A stretch of 64,000 nucleotides of DNA from positions 682,001-746,000 of the forward strand of contig JAKCFJ010000003.1 in the NCBI GenBank assembly GCA_025041175.1, read 5' to 3'. A program made the position numbers and the translations under genes. Source of the DNA: Halobacteriales archaeon YIM A00010. Lineage in GTDB: Archaea; Halobacteriota; Halobacteria; Halobacteriales; Haloarculaceae. Positions 37,410 through 47,266 of this stretch are shown piece after piece (positions within the stretch are counted from its first letter, which is position 1; each line of letters begins with the position of its first letter). The notes beneath the pieces are model-generated. The model was not told the origin of the DNA. It made no database searches and was given only the letters and a program-made list of their open reading frames with translations.

Positions 37410-38432
37410 ATGGACGTTTCTGTCGTCGATCTCTCCCCGGTTCCCAACGACGGCACCGCGGCCGATGCCTACGCAAACACCGTCGCAACTGCACGACAGG
37501 CCGAACGCCTCGGCTACTCGCGGTTCTGGGTGGCCGAACACCACGGCATGGCGGATTCCATCGCTGGAACGACCCCTGAGGTTTTGCTCGGGAAACTCGC
37601 TGGTAAAACCGACTCGATCCGGCTTGGATCCGGGGCGGTACTACTCAATCACTACAGTCCGTTCAAGGTCGCAGAACAGTTCGCCGCGCTGGACGCCCTC
37701 GCCCCGGGTCGCATCGATGCAGGTCTCGGTCGGGCGAACGGCTCGCCCGCCGCTGACCGCGCCCTGGGTACCGAGCGCCACGTCCAAAATCCTGACGAGG
37801 ACCATACAGAGAAAATCGAGGCCGTCGTCAACCACCTTTACGACGACTACCCCGAGGAACACCCCTACAGCGATCTAACACTCCCCCGTTCGGGCCAGAA
37901 CACACCTGTGCCATGGGTGCTCGGGTCGAGTCCCTCCAGCGCAGCGATCGCCGGCAAGCTCGGGCTACCGTACTGCTTCGCGGCGTTTATCCGGCCGCAG
38001 TTCGCTGCTCGTTCGTTCGAGGCGTACCGTGAGCAGTTCCAGCCGTCACGGCTGGCGGGCGGCAGTGACGAGCCCAACGGGATGATCGCGGTGAACGCGG
38101 TCTGTGCCGAGACCGACGAGGAGGCGGCCCGACTCCGGGCAGTAGCTGAAGCGTCGTACAAACGGATGCAACGCGGAGACGTCGGATCTACACCATCCAT
38201 CGACGAGGCCCTCGACGAACTCGGTGGCGTTCCCGAACCGACGCCTGCGACACTCGATTCTGACGAGTGGCCACGCGCGATCTCGGGAAGCCCCGAGACG
38301 CTCGCTGGTCTCCTACAGCAACTCACCGAGCGTGTCGGTGTTGACGAGGCGATGATCCAGCACATCGTTGGAGATCACGATGACGCGCTTCGTTCCCACG
38401 AACTGCTGGCCGACGGCGTTGGACTCACGTGA
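37410..38432 (+). CDS. Flavin-dependent (luciferase-like, MsnO8-type) monooxygenase
   Basis: 340 aa from ATG 37410 (MDVSVVDLSPVPNDGTAADA is the family start; the frame opens 28 codons earlier). It has the bacterial luciferase fold: ERLGYSRFWVAEHHGM, IRLGSGAVLLNHYSPFKVAEQF, GRIDAGLGRANG and WVLGSSPSSAAIAGKLGLPY. It uses reduced FMN or F420; the substrate is not deducible. Monocistronic. Confidence 0.93.
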   Translation: MDVSVVDLSPVPNDGTAADAYANTVATARQAERLGYSRFWVAEHHGMADSIAGTTPEVLLGKLAGKTDSIRLGSGAVLLNHYSPFKVAEQFAALDALAPGRIDAGLGRANGSPAADRALGTERHVQNPDEDHTEKIEAVVNHLYDDYPEEHPYSDLTLPRSGQNTPVPWVLGSSPSSAAIAGKLGLPYCFAAFIRPQFAARSFEAYREQFQPSRLAGGSDEPNGMIAVNAVCAETDEEAARLRAVAEASYKRMQRGDVGSTPSIDEALDELGGVPEPTPATLDSDEWPRAISGSPETLAGLLQQLTERVGVDEAMIQHIVGDHDDALRSHELLADGVGLT

Positions 38433-38725
38433 ACCCGCCTTCACCGCCAAGGATATCTCAAATAACGAAGGACACATCGTCGTTACACGACCAGAGCACA
38501 CCGTTTGCGACTTCTGCTGGCGCCCCGATCCGTTTCTCACGAGAACGTCTTCGACGATCACGAACTGCGATCTACCACCTCGTGATAGAATTATGATGTA
38601 TAGCGTGTGGCGACGAACGCAGTACACTCCGAGATGCTGCACTCGCTCTGCTCGATTCTATTGAGCTGCCAAGCGTCGTTACAGACGTGTGTTCGTAGAT
38701 AAAGCCGAAAATATGTAGTTAAAAA

Positions 38726-39490
38726 TTATACACCATCCTCACTTCTCTCCTTCTGGTCTCTCGTCGTATCACGGCTCATCGGGCCAGCCCGTCCCCGCCG
38801 CCAGGATATCCAACCGATCCCGATCTGCCACACGGAGGCGAGCAACGTCGCCGGGAAGATCATCCAAAACTGAACGCCGGGAACCTGGGCAAAGAGCAAG
38901 AGACCGATACCACCCCAGACCGCCCCACCGACGATTCCCACCCAACAGAGCCATCGCGGATACTCCCGAGAGGCGAGTGTGGCCCCTGCCAAGGTCCCAA
39001 CAGCCGTCCCGTTCAGTGTCTGAAAGGCGAACGATGTCCCGCCCATGATCGTGAGCACGAAATCCGCCTGTGCGACGGCTGTCTCTCGTGCCGCCGGATC
39101 GGTGGCTGCCTCCCAGTTTTCGACCAGCGCAGAGAGCACGAAGCCATCGATCGCGAAATCGACACCAAACACGGCAGCGGCGACGATCACAAAGACCGAT
39201 CCGACCCTCCCGACCGCAGCAGCCACGGGAGCGGTAAACGTCCGCACTATCAGCACTAAGCCGCCGGCTCCGACCATGATCGAAACGATGGTGAGGATGT
39301 GAATCGGTCTCCAAAAGATGGGGTTGATATGCTCCATCGCTGCCTGGCCGGTACCGGGCAGGTCACCGTGGGCGATATTTAATACCAGCACTGCAAGGGC
39401 GCTAATCAGAACTAATCCGCCGCCGATAGACAGATGGGCGTTTCGGTGCGGTGATGATTCGGAGGGGTCTGTGTCTGAGATCTGATTCAT
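38726..39490 (-). CDS. Multi-pass membrane protein of unknown function
   Basis: 254 aa from ATG 39490. About seven hydrophobic segments alternate with short loops; the second carries HILTIVSIMVGAGG and the last part is strongly basic at SWRRGRAG. The N-terminus is polar and acidic. The pattern resembles DUF4386-like integral membrane proteins, but I am not certain. It is divergent from a Bat-type regulator 100 bp away, which may control it. Confidence 0.72.
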   Translation of the reverse strand: MNQISDTDPSESSPHRNAHLSIGGGLVLISALAVLVLNIAHGDLPGTGQAAMEHINPIFWRPIHILTIVSIMVGAGGLVLIVRTFTAPVAAAVGRVGSVFVIVAAAVFGVDFAIDGFVLSALVENWEAATDPAARETAVAQADFVLTIMGGTSFAFQTLNGTAVGTLAGATLASREYPRWLCWVGIVGGAVWGGIGLLLFAQVPGVQFWMIFPATLLASVWQIGIGWISWRRGRAGPMSRDTTRDQKERSEDGV

Positions 39491-39592
39491 GTGTTCCTTC
39501 TGAATACTTCTGGGAAGAAGATGATAAATTCTAACCGAAACATGTTGCATCGGTTCGGGCTGTTAATGGATGGGCGAGTAGTACCAGAGTGC

Positions 39593-40225
39593 ATGCCTGA
39601 CGTAGAGATGAAAATCAAACCCTCTCACGCGGAGATAGCAGCTGTTTCATGCGACTATCCGGAAGACGAATTTCTGATACTGGACTCGCAAATGATCGAG
39701 GAAGGGACGCGCATGCATGTCCTCTACGAAGTACGGACAACGGATCCTGCGTCCGTTATTCAGTCGTTTGACGATGTAACGGAATTTCACTCGTATGAGG
39801 TACTACACACTGGTGAAAAGGTGGTGCTCATTCGGTGCCTGATCGATGAGCCAGCACCAGCTCGTGCGGCACGTTCCTCCAACAACCTCGTAAGCTCTCC
39901 ACTCATCCTTCGTAACGGATGGATTTTCGCCACATTCACCGCCTCGGACGAAGACCTATCACTGTTCAAAGATGAGTTAGAGTCAGCTAGTGTTACGTAT
40001 CAGGTCGTTTCGATCACCTCGTCGTCTGATCCGATAGACCGTCTCACAGAACGCCAACGAGAGGTGCTCAATGAGGCGGTCGACCGGGGGTACTACGAAA
40101 CGCCGCGTGAGTGCTCGATCACCGATCTCGCAACCGAACTCGGGGTAACGAAGGGAACTGTGAGCCGGGTCCTTCATCGTGCTGAAGGGAGCATCATCAC
40201 AGAATTCGTCGGGCACGGCAACTGA
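39593..40225 (+). CDS. Bat-type helix-turn-helix regulator (HTH-10)
   Basis: 210 aa from ATG 39593; ATG 39566 and 39542 are alternatives. The C-terminal domain RLTERQREVLNEAVDRGYYE followed by ITDLATELGVTKGTVSRVLH is the HTH-10 module of bacterio-opsin-activator-like proteins, specific to haloarchaea. The N-terminal part (about 1-145) is the Bat-associated sensor-like beta domain. It is divergently paired with the membrane protein at 38726-39490, a likely target. Confidence 0.9.
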   Translation: MPDVEMKIKPSHAEIAAVSCDYPEDEFLILDSQMIEEGTRMHVLYEVRTTDPASVIQSFDDVTEFHSYEVLHTGEKVVLIRCLIDEPAPARAARSSNNLVSSPLILRNGWIFATFTASDEDLSLFKDELESASVTYQVVSITSSSDPIDRLTERQREVLNEAVDRGYYETPRECSITDLATELGVTKGTVSRVLHRAEGSIITEFVGHGN

Positions 40226-40745
40226 CGCCTGCCTCCAGCCGTGCAGATCGGTTGAAGTCCATTACGGGCGGGCTAGTGGGACCGATCTCGCGGCCTGGGG
40301 CCATCCCCAGCCAACGCAGCTGCTCCACGGCAGTATACTACGTTAGAAATAAGTACCCATTTGAGAGCTGGTCGCAGCCAGTCAGTGCAGAGCGCGTCGC
40401 TGCGAGTGCTAGGTTCTCTAGCGCAGTGGTAAACGCTCAGTTACTTCTCCGCTACGTCAGGTTTGCTGGGGGCGGTTAGGGAGGAGTCACGCACCGCTAC
40501 AGCGTCCTACCGGTAGCAGCTCACCGGACGGTCAGAAGCGATGTGACCAGTGGATCAATCCATCCTCCTGTCGGGGAGAGACCGTGGGACACATCCCTGT
40601 TTCGAGAGTCATAGACGACCGGCCCATTCGATACGAATTATCGAGTATATACTTTTAACGATATTCGCATATCTCGATCGAAGCCATCGCTGCTCCACCG
40701 CAGCTATTTCTCTCGCACCCGTCGCGCTCACGAAAGCGAGGGCGG
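40226..40745. other. Spacer of 520 bp, nothing recognised
   Basis: GC-rich at first, then AT-rich near 40620-40660. A tRNA D-arm-like string at about 40412-40436 lacks the other arms. No open frame is convincing. Confidence 0.45.
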
Positions 40746-40955
40746 TCACCCCCTTGCGAGGTAAGACTCGATCATGAAGCTCGCGCCGACAAAGAACGCC
40801 ATGACGAGCAACAACGGGAACATCACGATATCCGGAACCGAAAATACGTCGATCGGTATCCGCGTCGACGCCGAGAACCGCTCGATGAGGTATAGGACGA
40901 AAATCGACGTTGCAATCACTAAGCACACGCGCGAGAGTAATTTGAAGGTGCGCAT
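40746..40955 (-). CDS. Small two-helix membrane protein, unknown
   Basis: 69 aa with hydrophobic segments at about 10-24 and 44-62, separated by a short polar loop. The composition is that of a genuine membrane protein and the frame is clean. It lies downstream of the TRAP transporter genes in the same direction, with a 259-bp gap, so cotranscription is uncertain. Confidence 0.55.
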   Translation of the reverse strand: MRTFKLLSRVCLVIATSIFVLYLIERFSASTRIPIDVFSVPDIVMFPLLLVMAFFVGASFMIESYLARG

Positions 40956-41214
40956 AAACGGTAATAGTATCGACAGAGCAAAAACCTATTGGTGATTCGG
41001 CCCTTTGAGTGGTGGCGATGGTGAGGAACCGAGCGCGAGCACCGCAGTTCCACCAACATCGAGATGGTGGCTATCCGACTCCCGTGTCGGATGCTCGACA
41101 ACGCGCCGGTCGCCAGCCCGATCTCGGTCCGTAGCAGACAACGTACGTGACGCCGAACACCACCACAGTGTGGGATTGAGCGAGGAATCAACGCCCAGAC
41201 GAGCGAAGGGATGG

Positions 41215-42498
41215 TTAGGGCCCTGTGAGCACCGTGCTGATACTCGGGACGAATCCGATCAACAGCACAAGGCCGATCAACGCCGCTAAGAACGGTAAAA
41301 TCTTGCTTGCGATCGGGAGGACGGACTCCTCGGTGACACCCGACATGACGTAGAGGTTCATCCCGAAGGGCGGAGTGATGAACCCAACGCCCAGTGCCGA
41401 GTTGAGGAAGACGGCGAAATGGACGGGATTCATCCCGATTTCTTGGGCGACGGGAAACAGGAGGGGGGCGAGGAGCAGTATGTTCGGCGTGGTTTCCATG
41501 ACCGCCCCAGCAACGATCAACACGACGAACATCAACAGTACTGCGATGTGGAAACTCCCTGTGGAGTTCGCGAACAGATTCACGATCAGATCCGGCAGTC
41601 CAATCGCGTTGAACGACTGACTCAGCGCCAGCGCGACGGCGATGATCGGGGAGATAACCCCGTTGACGACCGCACTCCGCTCGAAAAGGGTCTGGAAATC
41701 ACCGAGGGTGATCCGCCGCTGGGACACCCCGATGGCGACCGTCACGGCGACGGCGACAGCCGCCGATTCCGTCGGGGTGAAGATCCCGGAGTAGATACCG
41801 CCGAGGATGATGAGTGGGATGAGTAGCCCTTCGCGGGCGTTCCACGCCGCCGTAAGCATTTCTGATGGGCTGGCGAACTCGTGCCCACGTTCGTAGTCGT
41901 GCCGATGATTCACATAGATGTTCACAAACAGGATGCCAAAAAGGATCAGTACGCCCGGTAGTATCGCGGCAAGGAACAACTCCGACGCTGATATTCCGAT
42001 GGTAACGCCGATAATGATGTACGCGATACTGGGTGGGATGAGAATTCCGGTGGTTGCGCCGCTCGCGATGAGGGCGGCAGCGTAGTCGCCCGGGTATCCG
42101 TAGTCCTTCAGACTTCCGTGGGAGATGCGACCGATCGCAGCGGCGTCTGCCGCGTTCGAGCCGCTGATCGACGCGAACAGCCCACAGCCCAGTACGGTGG
42201 CCGAACCGACGCCAGACTTAAAGCCGCCGACGACCCTGTCGGCAAACGTTATGAGCTTCTCCGATATCCCGGATTCGACGACCGCGTCGCCCGTCAGGAT
42301 GAACAGCGGGATCGCAATGAGTGCGAACTGGTCGAGCCCACTATAGAGGTTGTCGCCGAAGAACGTCAGCTGGAACGATCCGGTCACCTGTAACAGGACA
42401 ATGATCCCGATGCCGATTGAGAACAGGACGGGAACGCCGAGGACTAACAACGCCACGATCAACAAGAGGGGAAGCAGTATCTCGAGCGAAATGGCCAT
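41215..42498 (-). CDS. dctM: TRAP transporter large membrane subunit
   Basis: 427 aa from ATG 42498, which overlaps the DctQ stop codon by one base (TGATG) and has GGAGGACAAC just upstream. About twelve hydrophobic segments; the DctM blocks GLDQFALIAIPLFILTGDAV, GLFASISGSNAADAAAIG, ASGATTGILIPPSIAYIIIG and VGFITPPFGMNLYV are all present. It is the sodium-driven channel subunit of a tripartite ATP-independent importer. Confidence 0.95.
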   Translation of the reverse strand: MAISLEILLPLLLIVALLVLGVPVLFSIGIGIIVLLQVTGSFQLTFFGDNLYSGLDQFALIAIPLFILTGDAVVESGISEKLITFADRVVGGFKSGVGSATVLGCGLFASISGSNAADAAAIGRISHGSLKDYGYPGDYAAALIASGATTGILIPPSIAYIIIGVTIGISASELFLAAILPGVLILFGILFVNIYVNHRHDYERGHEFASPSEMLTAAWNAREGLLIPLIILGGIYSGIFTPTESAAVAVAVTVAIGVSQRRITLGDFQTLFERSAVVNGVISPIIAVALALSQSFNAIGLPDLIVNLFANSTGSFHIAVLLMFVVLIVAGAVMETTPNILLLAPLLFPVAQEIGMNPVHFAVFLNSALGVGFITPPFGMNLYVMSGVTEESVLPIASKILPFLAALIGLVLLIGFVPSISTVLTGP

Positions 42499-43073
42499 CA
42501 GTTGTCCTCCTCGTATATCTCGAAGAGGCGTTCTCCCTGGTAAACCTGTTCGCCGTTCCACACCGACCGGGCGTCGAGGGCCAGCATCTGCACTGCCCGG
42601 AGCGCCATGAGCGTGAGACCGACAGGGATGGCTGCCTGGAAGAAGACGAGGCTTACGTCGATAGTGACGAGGGACCCCCCGTACAGCAAGGTCGTATTGA
42701 GCACCGGAACGAACGCCTCGAACGCGACCACGCAGAACGCGAGAATGACGAGATCGCTGAAGATGTAGAGGAGTCCCTCGATCCTGTCGGAGACGTATTG
42801 ATAGATGAAGTCAATACGAATATGTGAGCGCTGGCGAACCGCAAGACTAGCGCCAATCCAGGTGAGCCAGATGAAGAGCAACCGCGCAGTTTCTATCTCC
42901 CAGCCGCTCGTAGACTGGAGGACGAATCGATTGAAGACGCCCATAATGATGATAAACGTTATGTAAAAGTACGTCACTATTAATAGGTAGCGTTCGATGT
43001 TCTCGTCTAACCACACGGCGTATGGGCGCACGGTTTTTGGAATCATGATTCGAGTATCTTTATAATCGAACAT
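42498..43073 (-). CDS. dctQ: TRAP transporter small membrane subunit
   Basis: 191 aa with four hydrophobic segments and the family block ETARLLFIWLTWIGASLAV followed by RQRSHIRID. The start at ATG 43073 or at 43046 (MIPKTV) is uncertain. It lies 30 bp after DctP and overlaps DctM by one base. Confidence 0.92.
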   Translation of the reverse strand: MFDYKDTRIMIPKTVRPYAVWLDENIERYLLIVTYFYITFIIIMGVFNRFVLQSTSGWEIETARLLFIWLTWIGASLAVRQRSHIRIDFIYQYVSDRIEGLLYIFSDLVILAFCVVAFEAFVPVLNTTLLYGGSLVTIDVSLVFFQAAIPVGLTLMALRAVQMLALDARSVWNGEQVYQGERLFEIYEEDN

Positions 43074-43103
43074 AAAGGTATGGGCTTCGATTCTCGATGG
43101 TCC

Positions 43104-44240
43104 TCACAGGACCTCCTCGAGAGTGCCGATTTGAATATCGCTTTCTTGTTGCGTTGCTTCCTCCAAGCGGGTTCGGGCCTCTTCGTCCGGGAATACGTCG
43201 TTCATCAGGTCGTTCCACTCGTCGTTTCGGTCGTACGCGATGGCGTCTTTCCACTGTTCGAGCCTGTCCCCCTCGATGAGATGGAACTCGATGCCGGCTT
43301 CCTCGAGGTGTTCGACGGCGTTCTCTCGGAGTGTACCGTTCCGCTCTGCGTTTCCCTGTGTTGTCTTCTCGCCTGCGCGTTTGACTTGGTCCTGAAGTTC
43401 GCCAGGAAGCGAGTCGAACCATTGGTAGCTCATCCCCCAGACGCGACCGTCGTGGACGGCGTCGATGATGACTTCGTGACTGAGGAGGTCAGCGAAACCG
43501 GAGTTTGCGTGGTACTGTGGGGCGTTGTACATCGCGTTTGCGGTTCCCTCCTGGATAGCGGCCGGCGATTCTCCCCAGGGGATCTGCGTTGGGTTCCCTC
43601 CGAGCATCTCGAAAGCCGTGTTCGTGAACGGGGACCCGCCGGTCCGTTGGGTGATGTTTGCTGCTTGGATGTCACTGGGTGTGAGTGGTGGTTCTTCACC
43701 GCGGAACTGATTTCCCGGGGCCCAACAACGCGGGTCGTTGAACCCGTAGGAGAAGATTTCGAATCCACTTTCGTTGGCCTGGGACTCGACGATCTCCTGC
43801 CACGCGTCGCTCGTAACGAGATTCACGAACTCCTGGTTCTTCCCGGCGAAGTATGGGAGATTCTTGATGTCGAAGGAGGGTGCCACCGGTGAGAAGTTCT
43901 GTACGGAAGTGTCACCGAACTCGATCGTCCCCTGCTGGACCTTCTGCATGATGCCAGTCTCTTGGGCTCCGACCTGCCCTGCAGGGAATATTTCGACGGT
44001 GAGTTCGCCGTTGGTCTCTGCTTCGACGTTCTCCTTCAGACTCTCGATCGAGGTGGTAACGAAGTCGGAGTTGACGGCGTCGATGAGCGTCGCCGCCCGG
44101 ACGTTCGTCTTGTAATCAGAGCTGTCGTTGGCTCCCCCTCCGAGATCTGTGAGTCCTCCGTCGCCGACACAGCCAGCCAATCCAGCGGTAACCGCTGCGC
44201 CAGCGGCTGTTATATATTGCCGGCGGTTAACACGGGTCAT
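43104..44240 (-). CDS. dctP: TRAP transporter substrate-binding lipoprotein
   Basis: 378 aa. Tat lipoprotein signal NRRQYITAAG with lipobox LAGC (Cys 24). The DctP fold is recognised from VEAETNGELTVEIFPAGQVG, IEFGDTSVQNFSPVAP, the conserved basic site region near FNDPRCWAPGN and AMYNAPQYHANSGF. DctP receptors bind organic acids, often uronates or sulfonates, through an arginine. It is first in the operon and divergent from the DUF1450-sulfatase pair. Confidence 0.93.
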   Translation of the reverse strand: MTRVNRRQYITAAGAAVTAGLAGCVGDGGLTDLGGGANDSSDYKTNVRAATLIDAVNSDFVTTSIESLKENVEAETNGELTVEIFPAGQVGAQETGIMQKVQQGTIEFGDTSVQNFSPVAPSFDIKNLPYFAGKNQEFVNLVTSDAWQEIVESQANESGFEIFSYGFNDPRCWAPGNQFRGEEPPLTPSDIQAANITQRTGGSPFTNTAFEMLGGNPTQIPWGESPAAIQEGTANAMYNAPQYHANSGFADLLSHEVIIDAVHDGRVWGMSYQWFDSLPGELQDQVKRAGEKTTQGNAERNGTLRENAVEHLEEAGIEFHLIEGDRLEQWKDAIAYDRNDEWNDLMNDVFPDEEARTRLEEATQQESDIQIGTLEEVL

Positions 44241-44262
44241 GTCCTACCATTACGAACGATCA

Positions 44263-44269
44263 TATAAAA
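44263..44269 (-). promoter_or_regulatory. TATA box of the TRAP operon
   Basis: The minus strand reads TTTTATATG, centred 26 nt before ATG 44240; leaderless transcription is expected. It faces the promoter at 44428-44435 across 160 bp. Confidence 0.55.
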
Positions 44270-44427
44270 AATTATGGGCTGAAACCCGACATCGTTCGGA
44301 GTGGCGGGTTCCAACCACCTGCTATCGTTAGCCACTCCGTCAGCGCGTTCGCAACCCTGCGGTCGAGCAGAGTTGCGTCGTCCCTCACGCGAAGATAACT
44401 CCTTGATAATCCAACAAAAACAAAAAA

Positions 44428-44435
44428 TTTTATAG
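44428..44435 (+). promoter_or_regulatory. TATA box of the DUF1450-sulfatase operon
   Basis: TTTTATAG, preceded by an A-rich stretch, is centred 28 nt before ATG 44459. The spacing fits a leaderless mRNA and supports the small DUF1450 gene as the first gene of the operon. Confidence 0.6.
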
Positions 44436-44458
44436 TAGGAAGTAGATCTTGGAATCGT

Positions 44459-44677
44459 ATGACCCTCATAGAGTGCTGTCTAGGGAACGTTACAGCCGAA
44501 GCAAGGAGGGAACTCCGCGAATCGGACGGGCAGGTCCGGGAGACCATCTGTCTCGATCGGTGCGGAACGTGTTGTGCGAGTCCGTTCCTGATCGTGGACG
44601 GAGAACTTCGGGAAGACGAATCGTTCTCGGACCTCCTTTGCTCGTTCGATCGACAGCAGGAGGGGGACGAACGATGA
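44459..44677 (+). CDS. DUF1450 (YuzB-like) small cysteine-rich protein
   Basis: 72 aa. The pattern IECCLGN, then CLDRCGTCCASPFLIVDGEL and a short C-terminal helix matches DUF1450, a thioredoxin-like/ferredoxin-like small family found in Firmicutes and haloarchaea with unknown function. Five of its cysteines are close in the middle and two at the start. The stop overlaps the sulfatase start (ATGA at 44674), so the two are made together. A redox or metal role linked to the sulfatase is an inference. Confidence 0.8.
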   Translation: MTLIECCLGNVTAEARRELRESDGQVRETICLDRCGTCCASPFLIVDGELREDESFSDLLCSFDRQQEGDER

Positions 44678-46227
44678 ACGTCCTCCTCGTCTCCATCGAC
44701 AGCCTCCGCAAGGACTTCCTCTCGACGTACAGGGAGACACCGGCTGTCGTCGATTACGAGGTGGATACGGCGAGCCTCGACCGATTCGCGGAGCGTGCTG
44801 CCGTCTTCGACTCACACTACGCCGGGAGTCTCCCGTGCATGCCCGCCCGCCGGGAGTGGCTCGCAGGCATCCAGGAGTTCCTGTGGCGTTCGTGGGGACC
44901 CATCGAACCGTTCGATGAGACGATTCCACGCCTCGCCCGACAGAACGGCATCGTCGCGCAGCTCGTTACGGACCACTACCATTACTTCCAGCACGGCGCA
45001 CACGGCTACTTCGAGGATTTCAGCGGTTTCGATTTCGTCCGGGGACACGAATACGATGCGTGGCAGACGTCACCGAAAAATCCCGATGAGGCGTTTCTCG
45101 ACCAAATCGATGCAACCAGCCCTCTGAGCCAACAGTTTCTGAATCGCGCCGCCTACGCTCGCAACGTCGAAGCGTTCGAGGATGATGCCGATTTCTTCGC
45201 CCCCAAGGTGTTTTCGAAAGCGACCGAGCGGATCGATAACGCCAACGAGTGGGAGCAGTGGTTTACGTACGTCGACAGCTTCGACGTTCACGAGCCGTTC
45301 CATTGTCCGGAGCCCTATGCCTCGATGTACACCGACGAGGAACCTACGGACCTAGACCTGACGTGCTGGCCCTACTATGGGCGGATAGACGAAGGACAGA
45401 GCGCCCTCGACGAGCGGGAGCTGGCGTTCGTCCGCTCACAGTTCGCCGGCAAGGTCACTTTGGTCGACCAGCAGTTCGGGCGCGTTCTCGATGCCCTCGA
45501 CGAGAAGGATCTTTGGGGGAACACGATGGTCGTGGTCACGTCCGATCACGGCTACTTCCTGGGCGACCACGGCTGGATCGGCAAGAACGATCCTCCTGTC
45601 TACGATGTGCTCGCGAACACCCCGCTGATGATCTGGCACCCGGATTCTCAGAGGATGGGCGATCGGATCGACACGGTCACCGCCGCTGTGGACCTCTACG
45701 CGACGGTGTTGGAAGCACTCGGGATCGACACGCCGACGGAGACGCACAGCCGGAGTCTCCTCCCGTTGCTCATGAATGATACCGATGCACACCGGGACTG
45801 GGCACTGTACGGGTACTGGGGAGCAACCGTTAACGTCACCGATGGACAGTACACGTATCACCACCCGAACGCCGGCGACGAACCGCCGCGCAACCACTCG
45901 ACGATGATGGTGAACCCGTACAGTTGGTTCATCCCGCCAAAAGTGCAGAAAAACGCAGAATCCGGCGATTTCCTGCCGTACACCGACGCACCCGTGTGGC
46001 GGTACACGCCGTCGAACCAATCCGGACCCGAAGAGCACCTTAAGGTGTCAGTCCAGCACGACGATGAGTTGCTCTACGACACCGAAGCCGATCCACGACA
46101 GAACGAGAACCTCACGGAATCGCACCCCGACAAACGGAACGAGATGCGATCCCTTCTCGTCGAGGCGATGGAGTCCCTCGAGGCTCCTAGCACCGAGTTC
46201 AGTCGCCTCGGAATCGAACCCCAGTAG
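44674..46227 (+). CDS. Sulfatase (S1 family, cysteine type)
   Basis: 517 aa from ATG 44674. The activation motif C-x-P-x-R is intact as LPCMPARREW (Cys at about 55), where cysteine is converted to formylglycine in active enzymes. Metal-site aspartates are in VSIDSLRKD and TSDHGYFLGDHGWIGK. The C-terminus carries the LYDTEADPRQNENL subdomain typical of sulfatases. No signal peptide, so it probably works in the cytosol on an imported sulfate ester. Lies beside a TRAP importer and an IclR regulator. Substrate unknown. Confidence 0.93.
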   Translation: MNVLLVSIDSLRKDFLSTYRETPAVVDYEVDTASLDRFAERAAVFDSHYAGSLPCMPARREWLAGIQEFLWRSWGPIEPFDETIPRLARQNGIVAQLVTDHYHYFQHGAHGYFEDFSGFDFVRGHEYDAWQTSPKNPDEAFLDQIDATSPLSQQFLNRAAYARNVEAFEDDADFFAPKVFSKATERIDNANEWEQWFTYVDSFDVHEPFHCPEPYASMYTDEEPTDLDLTCWPYYGRIDEGQSALDERELAFVRSQFAGKVTLVDQQFGRVLDALDEKDLWGNTMVVVTSDHGYFLGDHGWIGKNDPPVYDVLANTPLMIWHPDSQRMGDRIDTVTAAVDLYATVLEALGIDTPTETHSRSLLPLLMNDTDAHRDWALYGYWGATVNVTDGQYTYHHPNAGDEPPRNHSTMMVNPYSWFIPPKVQKNAESGDFLPYTDAPVWRYTPSNQSGPEEHLKVSVQHDDELLYDTEADPRQNENLTESHPDKRNEMRSLLVEAMESLEAPSTEFSRLGIEPQ

Positions 46228-46498
46228 CGTCTCCGTTTTCTCGAGTCGTCGACTGTGCCGTAGTATCACTCGGAACGGATCTCATCATACAACTGCATTC
46301 GATTCCATCGAACGCTTGTCCCAGTATCGGATCGAACCACTAGCTGCGTCTTCTCGCAGGAAATGCGAAAGGATGGACTGCAATCATTTCTTAATTATAA
46401 TTGTATAGTGAATTATTTGATTGGGGGGATCGATACTTCGAGATATCCGTTCGAATAAATCGAACAGCGTTATGTGTTTCCACGCTACAGAGGAAGGT

Positions 46499-47266
46499 AT
46501 GAGTTCGGATACCACTGACCGACAAACGGGATCGAAAATACTGGGAATAATTTCTGCGCTCAACGAGCGCGGCGAGGCAGGAGTAACGGAACTGGCCGAG
46601 CAGCTCGACATCGCCAAGAGCACCGTTCACTACCATCTCGACACGCTCAGGAAGGAGGGATTCGTCGTAAAAGATAGCAAAAAGTACCGCCTTACGCTCC
46701 GTTTTATGGAGATGGGCGAGCGGGTCCGGCGCCGGATTCCCCTCTACGATATAGCGAAAGACGAGATCGATACTTTGGCTGCTCAGACCGGTGAACTCGT
46801 GATCCTGATGGTCGAAGAGCAGTGTCTCGGCGTTTACCTCTACAAAGCCGGGGGAAAGGGTGCGATCGATGTCGATGCCCCGATCGGTCGCTTCGCCACC
46901 CTTCACAACCGCGCGCTCGGGAAAGCGATTCTTGCCCATCTCGACCAGTCTCGTGTCGAGGAAATACTCGCAAAACGGGGCTTGCCACGGACGACCCCTC
47001 GGACCACCGTCGACCGCGAGCAGCTGTTCGAGGAGTTAGAACGGATTCGGAACGAAGACATCGCGTTCAATCGTGAGGAAGCTATCGAGGGGCTTCATGG
47101 CGTCGCTGTCCCGATCCTCGACGCAGACGGGAATCCCCTCGGTGCTATCAGCATCGCTGGTCCTGCCAAACGACTCGAAGGCGAAACATTCACCGAGCGA
47201 TACCCAACACTCCTCTCGAAATCCCGGAACGTCATCGAACTCAACGTTCAACACACCGATCGCTGA
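46499..47266 (+). CDS. IclR-family transcriptional regulator
   Basis: 255 aa from ATG 46499, which has GAGGAAGG just upstream; the frame opens earlier. A winged helix (VTELAEQLDIAKSTVHYHLDTLRK, residues about 30-53) is followed by the IclR effector domain (LVILMVEEQCLGVY, ATLHNRALGKAILAHL, NREEAIEGLHGVAVPI). Haloarchaeal IclR proteins control local catabolic operons; here the sulfatase/TRAP genes are the natural targets. A perfect dyad at 47403 lies downstream. Confidence 0.93.
   Translation: MSSDTTDRQTGSKILGIISALNERGEAGVTELAEQLDIAKSTVHYHLDTLRKEGFVVKDSKKYRLTLRFMEMGERVRRRIPLYDIAKDEIDTLAAQTGELVILMVEEQCLGVYLYKAGGKGAIDVDAPIGRFATLHNRALGKAILAHLDQSRVEEILAKRGLPRTTPRTTVDREQLFEELERIRNEDIAFNREEAIEGLHGVAVPILDADGNPLGAISIAGPAKRLEGETFTERYPTLLSKSRNVIELNVQHTDR

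Noticed and set aside
40412-40436. tRNA D-arm-like string (AGCGCAGTGGTAAACGC)
   Set aside because: No acceptor stem, anticodon arm or T-arm can be formed around it.
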